From Verrucomicrobiota bacterium (GTDB taxonomy: Bacteria > Verrucomicrobiota > Verrucomicrobiia > Limisphaerales > JAHDYP01): a stretch of DNA of 35,258 bases. Below the pieces are notes generated by a model, which searched no databases, was not told the origin of the DNA, and saw only the letters and a list, made by a program, of their open reading frames with translations. Both the position numbers and the translations under genes were made by a program. Below, one piece after another: positions 7,220 through 15,630 of the stretch; the first letter of the stretch is position 1; each line of letters opens with the position of its first letter. The stretch lies in assembly GCA_023383055.1 (NCBI GenBank), contig JAHDYP010000059.1:1-35258 (forward strand), given 5' to 3'.

Positions 7220-9439
7220 TCACGGCGGCGGGCCGAAGCCGCCCCGGGGCGGGCCGAAACCGGGCATCCCGCCGCGGAAAGCGAAGAGGTCCTTGTCGAT
7301 GCCGGCCCGGAGCTCCGTTTCGGTCAGGGCGTCCTCCGTGTCGGTGTTCCAGTTATCGAACCAGTGCTGGAACCCGGCTTCGAATTCCGCGGAGGTGACG
7401 GCGCCGGATTGGTCGCCATCGAGCGCGTTGAGGAATGCCGGACCCAGGAAGAGCCCGGGGCCAAAGTCGATGGCGCCACCGGGGCCGCCGAACGGACCGC
7501 CGCGCATGCCGGGTCCGGTCGGACCGCCGGGGTTGCCAGGACCACCAGGGCCGCCGGGGCCGCCGAACGGGCCGCCGCGAGTGGCCAGCATTCCTTCCGA
7601 TTTTCCGTCGAGTTGGTCGGCAACGGACTGGGCGCGGGCGCTGACGAAAGGCTTGATGGGTTTGGCGGGCTGGCCGAAGCCGCCGGGTGGTCCGAACCCG
7701 CCGGGTGGGGCGAAAGCGGACGTCGGGGCAGGTTCGTTGGTGGAGCGGCTCATGACCTGGTCGAAGCGGGCGAGCATATCAGGGGACTCGTCCTGGATGG
7801 CGGGGCGGAGGACGGAGGCGAGCAGGTCGACCTGGGCGTGGATGCGCGCGGGTTGGAAGATCGAGCAATTGAATTCGCGCAGGCGGGCGAGGTAGAGCTG
7901 TTTGAAGGCGGGGACTTTGAACACGCGATCGAGGAACCGGATGTCGTTGTCCCAGGGTTTGTGGATGCTGAGGTTCTCGCGTTGTTCCTGGGTGCCGACC
8001 ATGGCGAACTGGCCGAACGAATGGTCGAGATCCCAGGGGATGAATTGGAACCGGCGGGTTTTGGGATGGAGATAGAGGTAGTAGTTCTGGCCCACGCCCA
8101 GGATGCTGTCCATGGTGCTGAGCCAGGTGGTCACGGCCATGAAGCGGGCGAACGCGTCGAGATCGAGGAACTCACCGAGCTTCGCCGCGAACTCGGCGTC
8201 GGAGGCGTGGGAGACCAGCTTGCAGCAGGAGAGGACGCGCTGGATTTCCTCATCGGAGACGGGGGTCTTGGGATCGTAGATTTGGCGGTAGCGGCTCCAG
8301 TCGTCGCCCAGATCCTCGAACAACTGCCGGGTGACCGGTTTGAAGAGGGCGCCTTTGGTGGTGCCGAAGCGGTCGCGGGCGAAGCTGTTGTCGATGTTCT
8401 CAACCAGCGAGCAGAGGCCGACGTATTGGCGATCGAACTTGCCGGGGACGCTGAGGTGGACGCGGGCGTAAGCGGAGCGTGGGGCGGGCACGCCGGCGTC
8501 GCGGAACAGTTTATGGGAGAGGACCTCGTTCATCCAACTGGGGTCGGTGACGCAGGAGTGCAGGTTGAGCTTGCTGGCGCCGCCGATCCGCCGGCCGGGT
8601 CGATGATCGTTCACGTCGATCTTCATCGATTTCTTGAGCGAATCGCGCGAACCCATAAAGGTGCCGTTTCCTTTATAGCGCACGGAGACCGCCGGGAACG
8701 GGACGCCCGCGAAGTCGAGATCGGCTTGCACGGTCGGGAACTCGATGCCCATGGCGGAAGCCAAACCGTTGCGGCGTCCTTCGGCGCCGAGCAACATGTT
8801 GTTGTCACCCGGGCGGCCGGGTCCGCCGGGGGCCTGCGGTCCGCCGCCAGGCCCGAAGCGCATCACGTCCGGCGGCGGCGGCATGGCGGTGTTAATGCCG
8901 GCACGGAGCTTGGCAAGATCGAGCGAGCCGGAATCGTTGGTATCCCAGGCAGCGAACCATTTGCGTCCGAGACCGAGAAACTCGTCGGCCGAGAGTTTGC
9001 CGTCATGATTCGCATCCGCCTGCAGGAACAGGGGCGTGACAAACATGGCAGGACTGAATCCGGGCGGGCCGAAGTCGCCCGGTCTTCCGGGGCCTTCGCC
9101 GGAGGGAGGGCCGCCGGTGCCGGTGGGTTGGCCGGGTGGACCGTTGAAGGGGCGCGATCCAGGGCCACCAAAAGGGCCGGAGCCACCCCGAGGCTCCAGG
9201 GCGGTCCATTGGTCGGTGGTGAAGCTCAGGTGCACCGCGAACACATTGGTGAACTGGAAGAGGTCGGTGGCCGTAAGCCTGGCGGAAGCGAGATGCTCCG
9301 GTGCGGCTCGTTGCAGGGCCGTGGCAGCCCACCACGCGGCCATGATGAACAGGAAGCTGACGGTTGCCGCGACAACCCAAGGCACCGCGCCGCGCCGGGA
9401 GGAAGCCGGGGCGGGCGAGAACGGAAGGTCGTTCGACAT
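7220..9439 (-). CDS. CotH-kinase family protein with EF-hand motifs, membrane-anchored
   Basis: From ATG 9439 the product is 739 aa. It has a short cytoplasmic N-terminus and one transmembrane segment (about residues 17-41, VVAATVSFLFIMAAWWAATA). A Gly/Pro-rich linker follows, then two EF-hand-like calcium loops (DANHDGKLSADEF, DTNDSGSLDLAKL, about 142-177). A CotH-kinase domain comes next (LNLHSCVTDPSWMNEVLSHK, KGALFKP, FIPWDLDHSFGQF). After another Gly/Pro-rich linker come two more EF-hand-like loops (LDGDQSGAVTSAEF, NTDTEDALTETEL). CotH kinases are atypical extracytoplasmic protein kinases. A further 80 residues lie open upstream, but M at 9439 followed by the anchor is the sensible start. 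It leads the CotH / DUF4956 / VTC operon. Confidence 0.87.
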   Translation of the reverse strand: MSNDLPFSPAPASSRRGAVPWVVAATVSFLFIMAAWWAATALQRAAPEHLASARLTATDLFQFTNVFAVHLSFTTDQWTALEPRGGSGPFGGPGSRPFNGPPGQPTGTGGPPSGEGPGRPGDFGPPGFSPAMFVTPLFLQADANHDGKLSADEFLGLGRKWFAAWDTNDSGSLDLAKLRAGINTAMPPPPDVMRFGPGGGPQAPGGPGRPGDNNMLLGAEGRRNGLASAMGIEFPTVQADLDFAGVPFPAVSVRYKGNGTFMGSRDSLKKSMKIDVNDHRPGRRIGGASKLNLHSCVTDPSWMNEVLSHKLFRDAGVPAPRSAYARVHLSVPGKFDRQYVGLCSLVENIDNSFARDRFGTTKGALFKPVTRQLFEDLGDDWSRYRQIYDPKTPVSDEEIQRVLSCCKLVSHASDAEFAAKLGEFLDLDAFARFMAVTTWLSTMDSILGVGQNYYLYLHPKTRRFQFIPWDLDHSFGQFAMVGTQEQRENLSIHKPWDNDIRFLDRVFKVPAFKQLYLARLREFNCSIFQPARIHAQVDLLASVLRPAIQDESPDMLARFDQVMSRSTNEPAPTSAFAPPGGFGPPGGFGQPAKPIKPFVSARAQSVADQLDGKSEGMLATRGGPFGGPGGPGGPGNPGGPTGPGMRGGPFGGPGGAIDFGPGLFLGPAFLNALDGDQSGAVTSAEFEAGFQHWFDNWNTDTEDALTETELRAGIDKDLFAFRGGMPGFGPPRGGFGPPP

Positions 9440-9876
9440 TTCCCTTAGTGACGGAAGGGAAGCCGGTTTGGTTACAGACGGGTGGCAAGCGCCGCGCGCG
9501 GGCCCGCGACCTGATCCTGAAGGACTCACGCGCCATCGCGGGTCGACGAAAAGGGGAGTCTGATGCACTGCTCGCGCGACATGCATTGAACAAGAACGTC
9601 GAGGCAAGAGAGTGAGAACAAGAAGAAGGCCGAACAGGATGGAACGAACCAGACCGGGAAACGATTTTCTTGTCCCCATTCTGCCGCCTTCCTGCGCGGG
9701 TCATTGCTCAAGGTGATATATTGGACCCGGTGCCGGGCCAGGTTCATCCACTGGATCGCGCGCAAGGGACTATGCCGCAACAGGGCCTGAAGCTGCGGCT
9801 CGTAACCCTCGGCCTCGTCAGCCAACGCCGTGACGCGGAAAGCGGTGTCCGCAATGAGCAGACGCAGGCGGTGGGT
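9440..9876. other. Intergenic stretch without a recognisable gene
   Basis: This 437-bp gap separates the sugar permease from the CotH gene. The minus strand holds an open frame of about 100 codons (9526-9825, starting MADEAEGYEPQLQALL) that resembles nothing I know. Its C-terminal half shows odd composition, so it is more likely a chance frame or a decayed gene. It presumably contains the CotH-operon promoter close to 9440-9700. Confidence 0.5.
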
Positions 9877-10857
9877 TCAGCGGGGGTGGCGGGTATCTCT
9901 TTTGGCGAGGGCGTTGAGTCCCATGACCAGCAGGAGCAACGCGCCCCAGGCGAATTCCTGCGCGAACTGGCTCAAGCGAAGTGAGCCGAACCCGCTCGAG
10001 ATGAATTGGAGGGAGAGGAGGGCGAGCACGACGCCGGTGACGGAGCCGGCGCCGCCGTTGGGATTTACGCCGCCGAGGATGGCGACCAGGATGGCCTGGA
10101 GGAGATAGGAAGTGCCGTAGTCGGCTTTGGCCGAATTGGTGCGGGCGATCATGAGGAGCCCGGCCGATCCCGCCACGATTCCGGAGAACAGGTAGGTGCG
10201 GAACAGCAGTGAAGGGCGGTTGAATCCGGCGTAGTCGGCGGCGGTGGTATTCGCGCCGAGCAGGTAGAGCTGAAGGCCGAAGCGCGTGCGCGAGAGGAGG
10301 AGCGCGGTGGCCAGAGCGACGGTTCCGAACAGGAGGACGGGCACCGGCAAGCCGAGCGGCTGGGCATTGCCAAGCCAGAGAAAGGCTTCGGGGAAACCGG
10401 CGATCGCGGGGCCTTTGGTGATGACGAAGGCGAGGCCCATGAAGAGTTGCAGCGTGCCGAGCGTGGCCAGGATGGGGGTGAGACCGAGCCGGCCCACCAG
10501 GAGGCCGTTGCACGCTCCGCACAGCGCGCCGGTGGCGAGACCGGTGAGGATGGCCGCGAGCAGCCGTGGCGCCGTGGTGTCCGATGACGCGCCGGTTCCG
10601 GAGGTGAGAACGAGGGCGGCCATGATGCCGGCGAGGTTGGCGATGCTGACGATGGAGAGATCGATGCCGGCGGTGATCAAGGGGATCATGACCGCGAGGG
10701 CGAGCAATCCCAGTTCGGGGAACTGAAACGCCATCGACTGAAAGTTCCGGCCGGTCAGGAAACGGTCCGGGTTGAGCGCGGCCATGACGCCAAACAACAG
10801 CAACGTCAGGATGAACAATCGGACCACATCGCCCTTGGGCAGGCAGGTGCGGTTCAT
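9877..10857 (-). CDS. Sugar ABC transporter permease (RbsC/XylH family)
   Basis: This 326-aa polytopic membrane protein of the BPD_transp_2 family is the permease of ribose/xylose/galactose-type ABC importers. Seen are a run of hydrophobic helices and the family stretches LITAGIDLSIVSIANLAGI, NGLLVGRLGLTPILATLGT and AILGGVNPNGGAGSVTGVV. The start ATG 10857 (MNRTCLPKG) is 17 bp after the stop of the upstream secreted protein. The usual partners, an RbsA-type double ATPase and a periplasmic binding protein, are not next to it, so it is either an orphan or a remnant of a dismantled operon. Substrate is unknown. Confidence 0.9.
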   Translation of the reverse strand: MNRTCLPKGDVVRLFILTLLLFGVMAALNPDRFLTGRNFQSMAFQFPELGLLALAVMIPLITAGIDLSIVSIANLAGIMAALVLTSGTGASSDTTAPRLLAAILTGLATGALCGACNGLLVGRLGLTPILATLGTLQLFMGLAFVITKGPAIAGFPEAFLWLGNAQPLGLPVPVLLFGTVALATALLLSRTRFGLQLYLLGANTTAADYAGFNRPSLLFRTYLFSGIVAGSAGLLMIARTNSAKADYGTSYLLQAILVAILGGVNPNGGAGSVTGVVLALLSLQFISSGFGSLRLSQFAQEFAWGALLLLVMGLNALAKRDTRHPR

Positions 10858-10874
10858 GCGCGTGATTCCGCGGT

Positions 10875-13739
10875 TCACCGCTGGATGAGATCCGCAACCA
10901 GGGTTCGGAAGGCCTCGAGTTCGCGGGCCTGTTCCTCGCTGAAATGGCCGGCCCACTGGGCGTAGGTGTCCATCCAGGTGGCAAACCGGTCCAGGCTCTC
11001 GCGGCCGAGTCGCAAATCGTAGTGCGCTTCTTCGCCGGCCAGCAGTTTCCAGAGCTTGCTGTTCGCAGCCGTGCCTTCGCCGGGAAAGGAGCGGTCGCGC
11101 TCGAAGGCGAGTTTGCCGAGATCGCCGTCGCCAAAGGCCAGGAGGTTTTTCCAGGCCGGACCGGGCGTGAGATCGAGCGCGGCGGCGAAAGGATCGCTGG
11201 AACCGGGTTGATGGCAGCGCACGCAATGCTGATCCAGCACCGGCTGAATCAGCACATCAAAACGCAGTGGCCACGAACCTTCGGGGCCCGGCGAGAGCTT
11301 TGAGGGGGCGCGCCGGAACGCCAGGGGCGGACCGCCGACCGGCGGCGCGGTATCGCGATGTTCGTGGCAGCCGACACAGGCGAGCGACTGGCCCGGCATG
11401 AGATAGGTGAGCGATCGCATGGTCTGGATGGCCAGGCCCCGCTCATCGAGGGCCTGGAAGAACACCGGCACGCCGGAGGGGAGGCGGAACGACGCCGAGC
11501 CATCCGCTTCCACCGGCACGGTGCCCAGCACGTACTTGCCGGGTTCCTCGCGCGACACCCCGAGCTCCGGCTGGTTCATGTGCGGCTGGACCTTGGGCGG
11601 TACGCCGACGATGCGGAGCCGCTTGACGTCGCCGCGCCGCACGCCGGGCAATCCCTGGTAGATATCCTGCAAGAGGAACTCCCCCGTTTGCGGACCCGAC
11701 CAGTCGACGATCGGCGCGTGGGTGACCGGCTGGGCGCGGTGCTTGAGCGGCATCGGAAAGGCGCTCGAGATTTCCGGGTCCCGATAGAGCAATTCGAGGT
11801 TGCCGAAGGCGTCGAGCAGATAGAGGCCCATGGCGTTGGGCGGGTTGCTGGCATCGTTCACGAACCGATGGGGCGGCAACGGGGCGTCGGCCCAGCCGAC
11901 CAGGAAGTATTCCTCGGACAAGGGCCAGGGATGGGCGTAGTAGTGGTTTGGCCAGCCCTCGGTTTCAGGGAAGGCGACCTCCGGCGTGAGCCGGGTGAGG
12001 GGTGGGTTGTTTTCCGTGCCGCGCTCGCGATCGAGGAGACAGATGGAGCCGCCGGTAATCGAATGATGCGCGGAGGCGGTGAAGACGAGCTTGGTGGATC
12101 GGGGGATCGAACGGGCCTCGACCACCACTTGCGGTTTGGTGGTGTAGTTGCCGTAGACCAGTTGCGGGATGGTGCCGTCCTGGTTGGCGGACCACAGGCT
12201 GAAGAAATCACCGTTGAATCGGTCAATGTAATCCCAGCGGGTGTAGAGGATCCGCCCATCCTCCGCGACGGAAGGCGCCCACTCGAAATTCTCGAAGGCG
12301 GACAAGGGTCGAAGTTGGGCGCCGTCGGCATCCATCAGGTGCAGGGTGAAGACGGGGACCGGGCGCCAGTCATCTCCGCCGCAGCGGACGTAGCTCATCG
12401 GCAGGTTGGCCTGCCGGGTGGCCTCGGTGGTGGCCTGGGTCGATTGGATCGCCGTGCCTTTCCTTGTGCTCAGGAAGGCAATGCTCCCGTCGGGAAGATA
12501 ACGCCCATCGAAGTCGTCATACTTGCCCCGAGTCAATCGGCGCAGCCCCGTCCCGTCCGTGCCCATCTCATAAAGGTGGTAATAAGCGTCCTCGGGCACC
12601 CGGGTGCCATCCGCTTTGTTGCGTTCGGCCGCCAGCTCCGGGTAGTGCCGCGCATAGGCGAAGAGGATCCGTCCGCCGTCGGCCGAGAGATCCGGCCCGG
12701 TGAAACTGCCGGCCGGCAGAGTTCCGGTGAGACAGCGGACCCGGGGCGACGCGCTTTTGAATTGTTCCAGCAGGTAGATGCCGCCACCGGGGCGCGACCA
12801 CCAGCCGTAATGCTGATCCGACATGTGCGGGAAGAGCGTGGGCGCCCGTTTCGTGAACAGAATCGTGTCGAAATCGAGCAGCGGATTGGCCAGCGCCATG
12901 GCACGGATGATCCAGCGGGTGCGCCGGTAAAGGTCTCGGAGTTCGGCCGCATCCGGGCTGGTTTGGACTCGCGCGAGTTCCACTTCGAGCGCGCGAAGGT
13001 CGGCGATCGGCCTGGCGACGTCGACCCCAAGACGTTCCAGGCTTTGCGACAATTTGCGGCCGCGTTCGATGACTTGAGGGATCGTGTCGTCCAGCCGGTT
13101 CGCGGCAGTCGGGGAGCGGGTGGACCACTGGCTGACGCTGCTCTGCGTGGCCGGTTTGCCCAGGGCAAGGTTGGTCTCGACGTCCGGGCGAAAGATCTCG
13201 ACTTCATCAAGATGCAGGTAACTTGGGGCCGGCAACGCCAGGCGCACATAGCGCGCCGAGGGCTGGTCCAGGGCGATGACCAGGGGTTGGCCATCGGCCT
13301 GACCGAGGAACGTCCCGCCAGCGTGCTGGTAAACCTGACGAAAAGTCTGGCCGTCGACGGACAACAACAGTTGAATTCGGTCGTTGCGGGAGGCAAATCC
13401 ATCACAGCGATTCCACAACACCACCCGTTCGATGGGAGTCGGGTCCCCCAGGTCCACCTGCCACCAGGGGTTCGCCTCATGCCCGGTATGGAATCCCCAC
13501 TGGCCATTCCGAGTGCCGTCGACGCCGCCCGCGGCATCCTCCGCCCTGGTGATGGGTGCGGTGGCGGCCGAGCCATAGCGCACGGCATCCTGGCGCCGCC
13601 AGTCGGCTTCGATCTCGCCGGGTCCCGGCGAGGGCGATTCGGCGGCCTGGGCGATCCCGGGGGTGGACAGCGACAGCACGGCCTGGGCGGCCAGGGCGAT
13701 CAGGCAGGCGCGAAAAGCGTGTGGCAAGGGAGGGGCCAT
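10875..13739 (-). CDS. Secreted HzsA-related protein with discoidin domain, PD40 repeats and two CxxCH motifs
   Basis: From ATG 13739 (954 aa) the protein starts with a signal peptide (ACLIALAAQAVLSLS...AQA). An F5/8-type C (discoidin) carbohydrate-binding-like domain covers about residues 35-190 (NPWWQVDLGDPTPIERVVLW). A helical stretch and a beta-propeller-like region related to the hydrazine synthase alpha-subunit middle domain follow, with WD40/PD40-type segments (GPDLSADGGRILFAYARHYP, LYEMGTDGTGLRRLTRG). The C-terminal part carries CVGCH and CVRCH c-type haem sites. Such HzsA-related proteins are abundant in Planctomycetota and Verrucomicrobiota; most are not hydrazine synthases. The open frame extends further upstream, but the signal peptide fixes the start. 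It probably acts in the periplasm or at the surface. Confidence 0.82.
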   Translation of the reverse strand: MAPPLPHAFRACLIALAAQAVLSLSTPGIAQAAESPSPGPGEIEADWRRQDAVRYGSAATAPITRAEDAAGGVDGTRNGQWGFHTGHEANPWWQVDLGDPTPIERVVLWNRCDGFASRNDRIQLLLSVDGQTFRQVYQHAGGTFLGQADGQPLVIALDQPSARYVRLALPAPSYLHLDEVEIFRPDVETNLALGKPATQSSVSQWSTRSPTAANRLDDTIPQVIERGRKLSQSLERLGVDVARPIADLRALEVELARVQTSPDAAELRDLYRRTRWIIRAMALANPLLDFDTILFTKRAPTLFPHMSDQHYGWWSRPGGGIYLLEQFKSASPRVRCLTGTLPAGSFTGPDLSADGGRILFAYARHYPELAAERNKADGTRVPEDAYYHLYEMGTDGTGLRRLTRGKYDDFDGRYLPDGSIAFLSTRKGTAIQSTQATTEATRQANLPMSYVRCGGDDWRPVPVFTLHLMDADGAQLRPLSAFENFEWAPSVAEDGRILYTRWDYIDRFNGDFFSLWSANQDGTIPQLVYGNYTTKPQVVVEARSIPRSTKLVFTASAHHSITGGSICLLDRERGTENNPPLTRLTPEVAFPETEGWPNHYYAHPWPLSEEYFLVGWADAPLPPHRFVNDASNPPNAMGLYLLDAFGNLELLYRDPEISSAFPMPLKHRAQPVTHAPIVDWSGPQTGEFLLQDIYQGLPGVRRGDVKRLRIVGVPPKVQPHMNQPELGVSREEPGKYVLGTVPVEADGSASFRLPSGVPVFFQALDERGLAIQTMRSLTYLMPGQSLACVGCHEHRDTAPPVGGPPLAFRRAPSKLSPGPEGSWPLRFDVLIQPVLDQHCVRCHQPGSSDPFAAALDLTPGPAWKNLLAFGDGDLGKLAFERDRSFPGEGTAANSKLWKLLAGEEAHYDLRLGRESLDRFATWMDTYAQWAGHFSEEQARELEAFRTLVADLIQR

Positions 13740-13843
13740 GGTGATTCGATGGCTTCTCCATAGCCAAGAATCGCCGATCCGGTCAAGGCCTTCGGCGGAT
13801 TGAGCGGTAAGATTCGCGGTTCTCGGCCGGTTTTGCCCCCGGA

Positions 13844-15148
13844 CTAACGGGACACGCCCGTTTGATGGCGGAGCCAATCCAGAATCCTGGTGGTCAGCAG
13901 GGCGTGCGAGGCGGCTGTGGAATCGGTCCATGGGAACCGCGTCTCCCGGCAATCCGCATCCACCCATAGCACTCGGACACTGCGCGGCTGGCCATGGTCG
14001 AGTTCGGGGAAACCGATGACCACGACCACGTTACTCCGGGAGCGGATGCGAGCCGTCCGGCCGATTTCGTTGAGGCGTTCGACGTCCGAGCCGTTCGAGC
14101 TTTCGAGCTGCAGCAACTGGCGCAGGCCGCGTTCAGTGGGGGCGACATAGCTTCCGACCAGCACGCGTTCGAGGTTCTCGACCCCGGACAGACTGTCTGT
14201 GACATGACCGCCGCTGCCGATCTCGACCAGCGCGAGGGTGATCCCGTGCCGCGCGAAAGCCCGGATCACCTGCTCCTCGAGCGTGGTATCGTCCTCGGCG
14301 TAGAGGTGATCTCCCAACTGCCGGCGCAGGGTCGCCGCCAAGGCGTCCAGCCATTCCTTTTCGGAGGCGGTCCGACCCGGCAAGGCGAAGGTGAAATCGA
14401 CGCGTCCCCCGGTGTCGAACTGAGAAGTGATCACCAGGTCAGGTCTGAGTTCGACCTGTTCCTGCAGGGTCTGGCTGATCTGCGATTGTCCGAGGCCGAC
14501 GAAGCGCAGGGTCACGGTCAAACCGGGAGGGCGCAGTCCGAAGTGCGTTTGCAGGAACGGCACCAGTTCTTTCTCGACCATCGGCTGCAGTTCACGCGGC
14601 GGACCGGGCAGCGCGACGATGGTGGCGTTGGTGGTATGGAACAGGAGGCCGACGGCGGTGCCGGCGGTGTTGGGGAGATAACCGCCCGGCTCGGGAACCA
14701 GCGCCTGTCGGCGCAGGTTGGCGCGGAGTTGGTCGCGCGACTGGTTGAACCGCCGTTCCATGGCGGTCACCACCGATTCGCACTCGCGCAAGGGAATGCC
14801 GGTGAATGCGGCGATGGTTTCGCGCGTGATGTCATTGGGAGTGGGCCCCAGTCCGCCCGTGACCAGCACCAGCGGGGCTCGGCCGAGCGCGAAGCGCAAG
14901 GCCCCGGTCAAGTCCTCCTCGCGGTCGTCCACCGTGACGGTCCCGACGCATCGACCGCTCAGGGGCCGCAACGTCCGGGTCAGGAAGTGGGTGTGCGAAT
15001 CGGGGTAAAGGCCATCGAGGATTTCACCGCCGGTGACCACGATGACGTAATCCAGCGGCGGCCGGGGTGGCTCGGTCGACTGGGTGAGGCCGGGGCTGGC
15101 GGACAGGATCAACCAGGACCATCGAACGATGGCGGTCCATGGCGACAT
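13844..15148 (-). CDS. Exported, degenerate CinA-like protein (MoCF plus CinA C-terminal domains)
   Basis: From ATG 15148 (434 aa) the product matches full-length CinA. It has a COG1058/MoCF domain (TGGEILDGLYPDSHTHFL, LVTGGLGPTPNDITRETIA, ALPGPPRELQPMVEKEL), a linker domain, and a CinA C-terminal domain (EIGSGGHVTDSLSGVENL). Two departures are plain. A hydrophobic signal-like N-terminus (WTAIVRWSWLILSASPG) precedes the first strand, where cytosolic CinA starts directly. Active-site positions are also altered: ESCTGG of NMN deamidases is EIGSGG here, the YSNxxK-like segment is YVAPTERG, and TxDD of the first domain is TPND. It is therefore probably exported and not a working NMN deamidase. 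It is the last gene of the asnS run. Confidence 0.8.
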   Translation of the reverse strand: MSPWTAIVRWSWLILSASPGLTQSTEPPRPPLDYVIVVTGGEILDGLYPDSHTHFLTRTLRPLSGRCVGTVTVDDREEDLTGALRFALGRAPLVLVTGGLGPTPNDITRETIAAFTGIPLRECESVVTAMERRFNQSRDQLRANLRRQALVPEPGGYLPNTAGTAVGLLFHTTNATIVALPGPPRELQPMVEKELVPFLQTHFGLRPPGLTVTLRFVGLGQSQISQTLQEQVELRPDLVITSQFDTGGRVDFTFALPGRTASEKEWLDALAATLRRQLGDHLYAEDDTTLEEQVIRAFARHGITLALVEIGSGGHVTDSLSGVENLERVLVGSYVAPTERGLRQLLQLESSNGSDVERLNEIGRTARIRSRSNVVVVIGFPELDHGQPRSVRVLWVDADCRETRFPWTDSTAASHALLTTRILDWLRHQTGVSR

Positions 15149-15195
15149 CCATTGCCGGAGCGCGGAAACAGTTGGATTGGCCGATCGGGTATGGA

Positions 15196-15630
15196 TCACA
15201 CGATGCGCGTATCGGTTTTGACCTCGGTTGAAGGTGTGCCCGCGGTCGGTCCGGTCGATGGCTTGCCCTGTCCCTTGCCTGGGTTTGAGCCGACCTCGAA
15301 GGCGTCGAGCCATGAGCGCAAGACAGCGTCGACGTCCTGGGACAACTCCGGTTGGGTGAGGACCAGAAAGAGGCAGCCATCCTCCCGGCGAACCGCGGTC
15401 AGGACGGCCCGCTCATAGAACCAGCGCAACTGGCGGGTGGGGAAACGGTGCAGGCGCATGACGCGAAACGTATCGTCGACGCACCGCCACGCATTGGCCA
15501 GCGCCGCATCCGCGAATCCTTCCGCCCATCCCTTGGAAAGGGTGGTTTGATCGGGCAGCCGCAATCCCGCCGCCAGCAGACCCTCGAACGGTGGGAGCGC
15601 TTCGAACCATCTTGACCACGGAGAACTCAC
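15196..15630 (-). CDS. Roadblock/LC7-like small protein
   Basis: This 144-aa protein starts at GTG 15630, giving a 4-bp GTGA overlap with the stop of the response regulator gene. That overlap strongly supports the start and translational coupling. Residues 5-115 fit the Roadblock/LC7 (MglB-like) pattern: a first strand around LPPFEGLLAAGLRLP, a central helix, then FRVMRLHRFPTRQLRWFYER and REDGCLFLVLTQPE, ending with a helix. A low-complexity Gly/Pro/Thr tail follows. Roadblock proteins dimerise and often regulate small GTPases, as MglB does MglA, but no GTPase is encoded in this window. The assignment is by pattern and is moderate; a structure prediction would settle it. Confidence 0.65.
   Translation of the reverse strand: MSSPWSRWFEALPPFEGLLAAGLRLPDQTTLSKGWAEGFADAALANAWRCVDDTFRVMRLHRFPTRQLRWFYERAVLTAVRREDGCLFLVLTQPELSQDVDAVLRSWLDAFEVGSNPGKGQGKPSTGPTAGTPSTEVKTDTRIV

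Noticed and set aside
7364..9448. A long plus-strand open frame of 694 codons antisense to the CotH gene
   Set aside because: It is rich in Gly, Ala, Glu and Val, resembles no family and mirrors a strongly coding minus-strand gene. It is a shadow of high GC content.
9526..9825. Minus-strand 99-codon frame in the gap before the CotH gene
   Set aside because: No domain, no ribosome-binding site that I can see and uneven composition. I keep it only as a possible decayed gene in the description of the gap.
11358..13763. An 801-codon plus-strand frame antisense to the HzsA-related gene
   Set aside because: No family likeness and a composition typical of antisense GC-rich frames; the minus-strand gene has clear domains.
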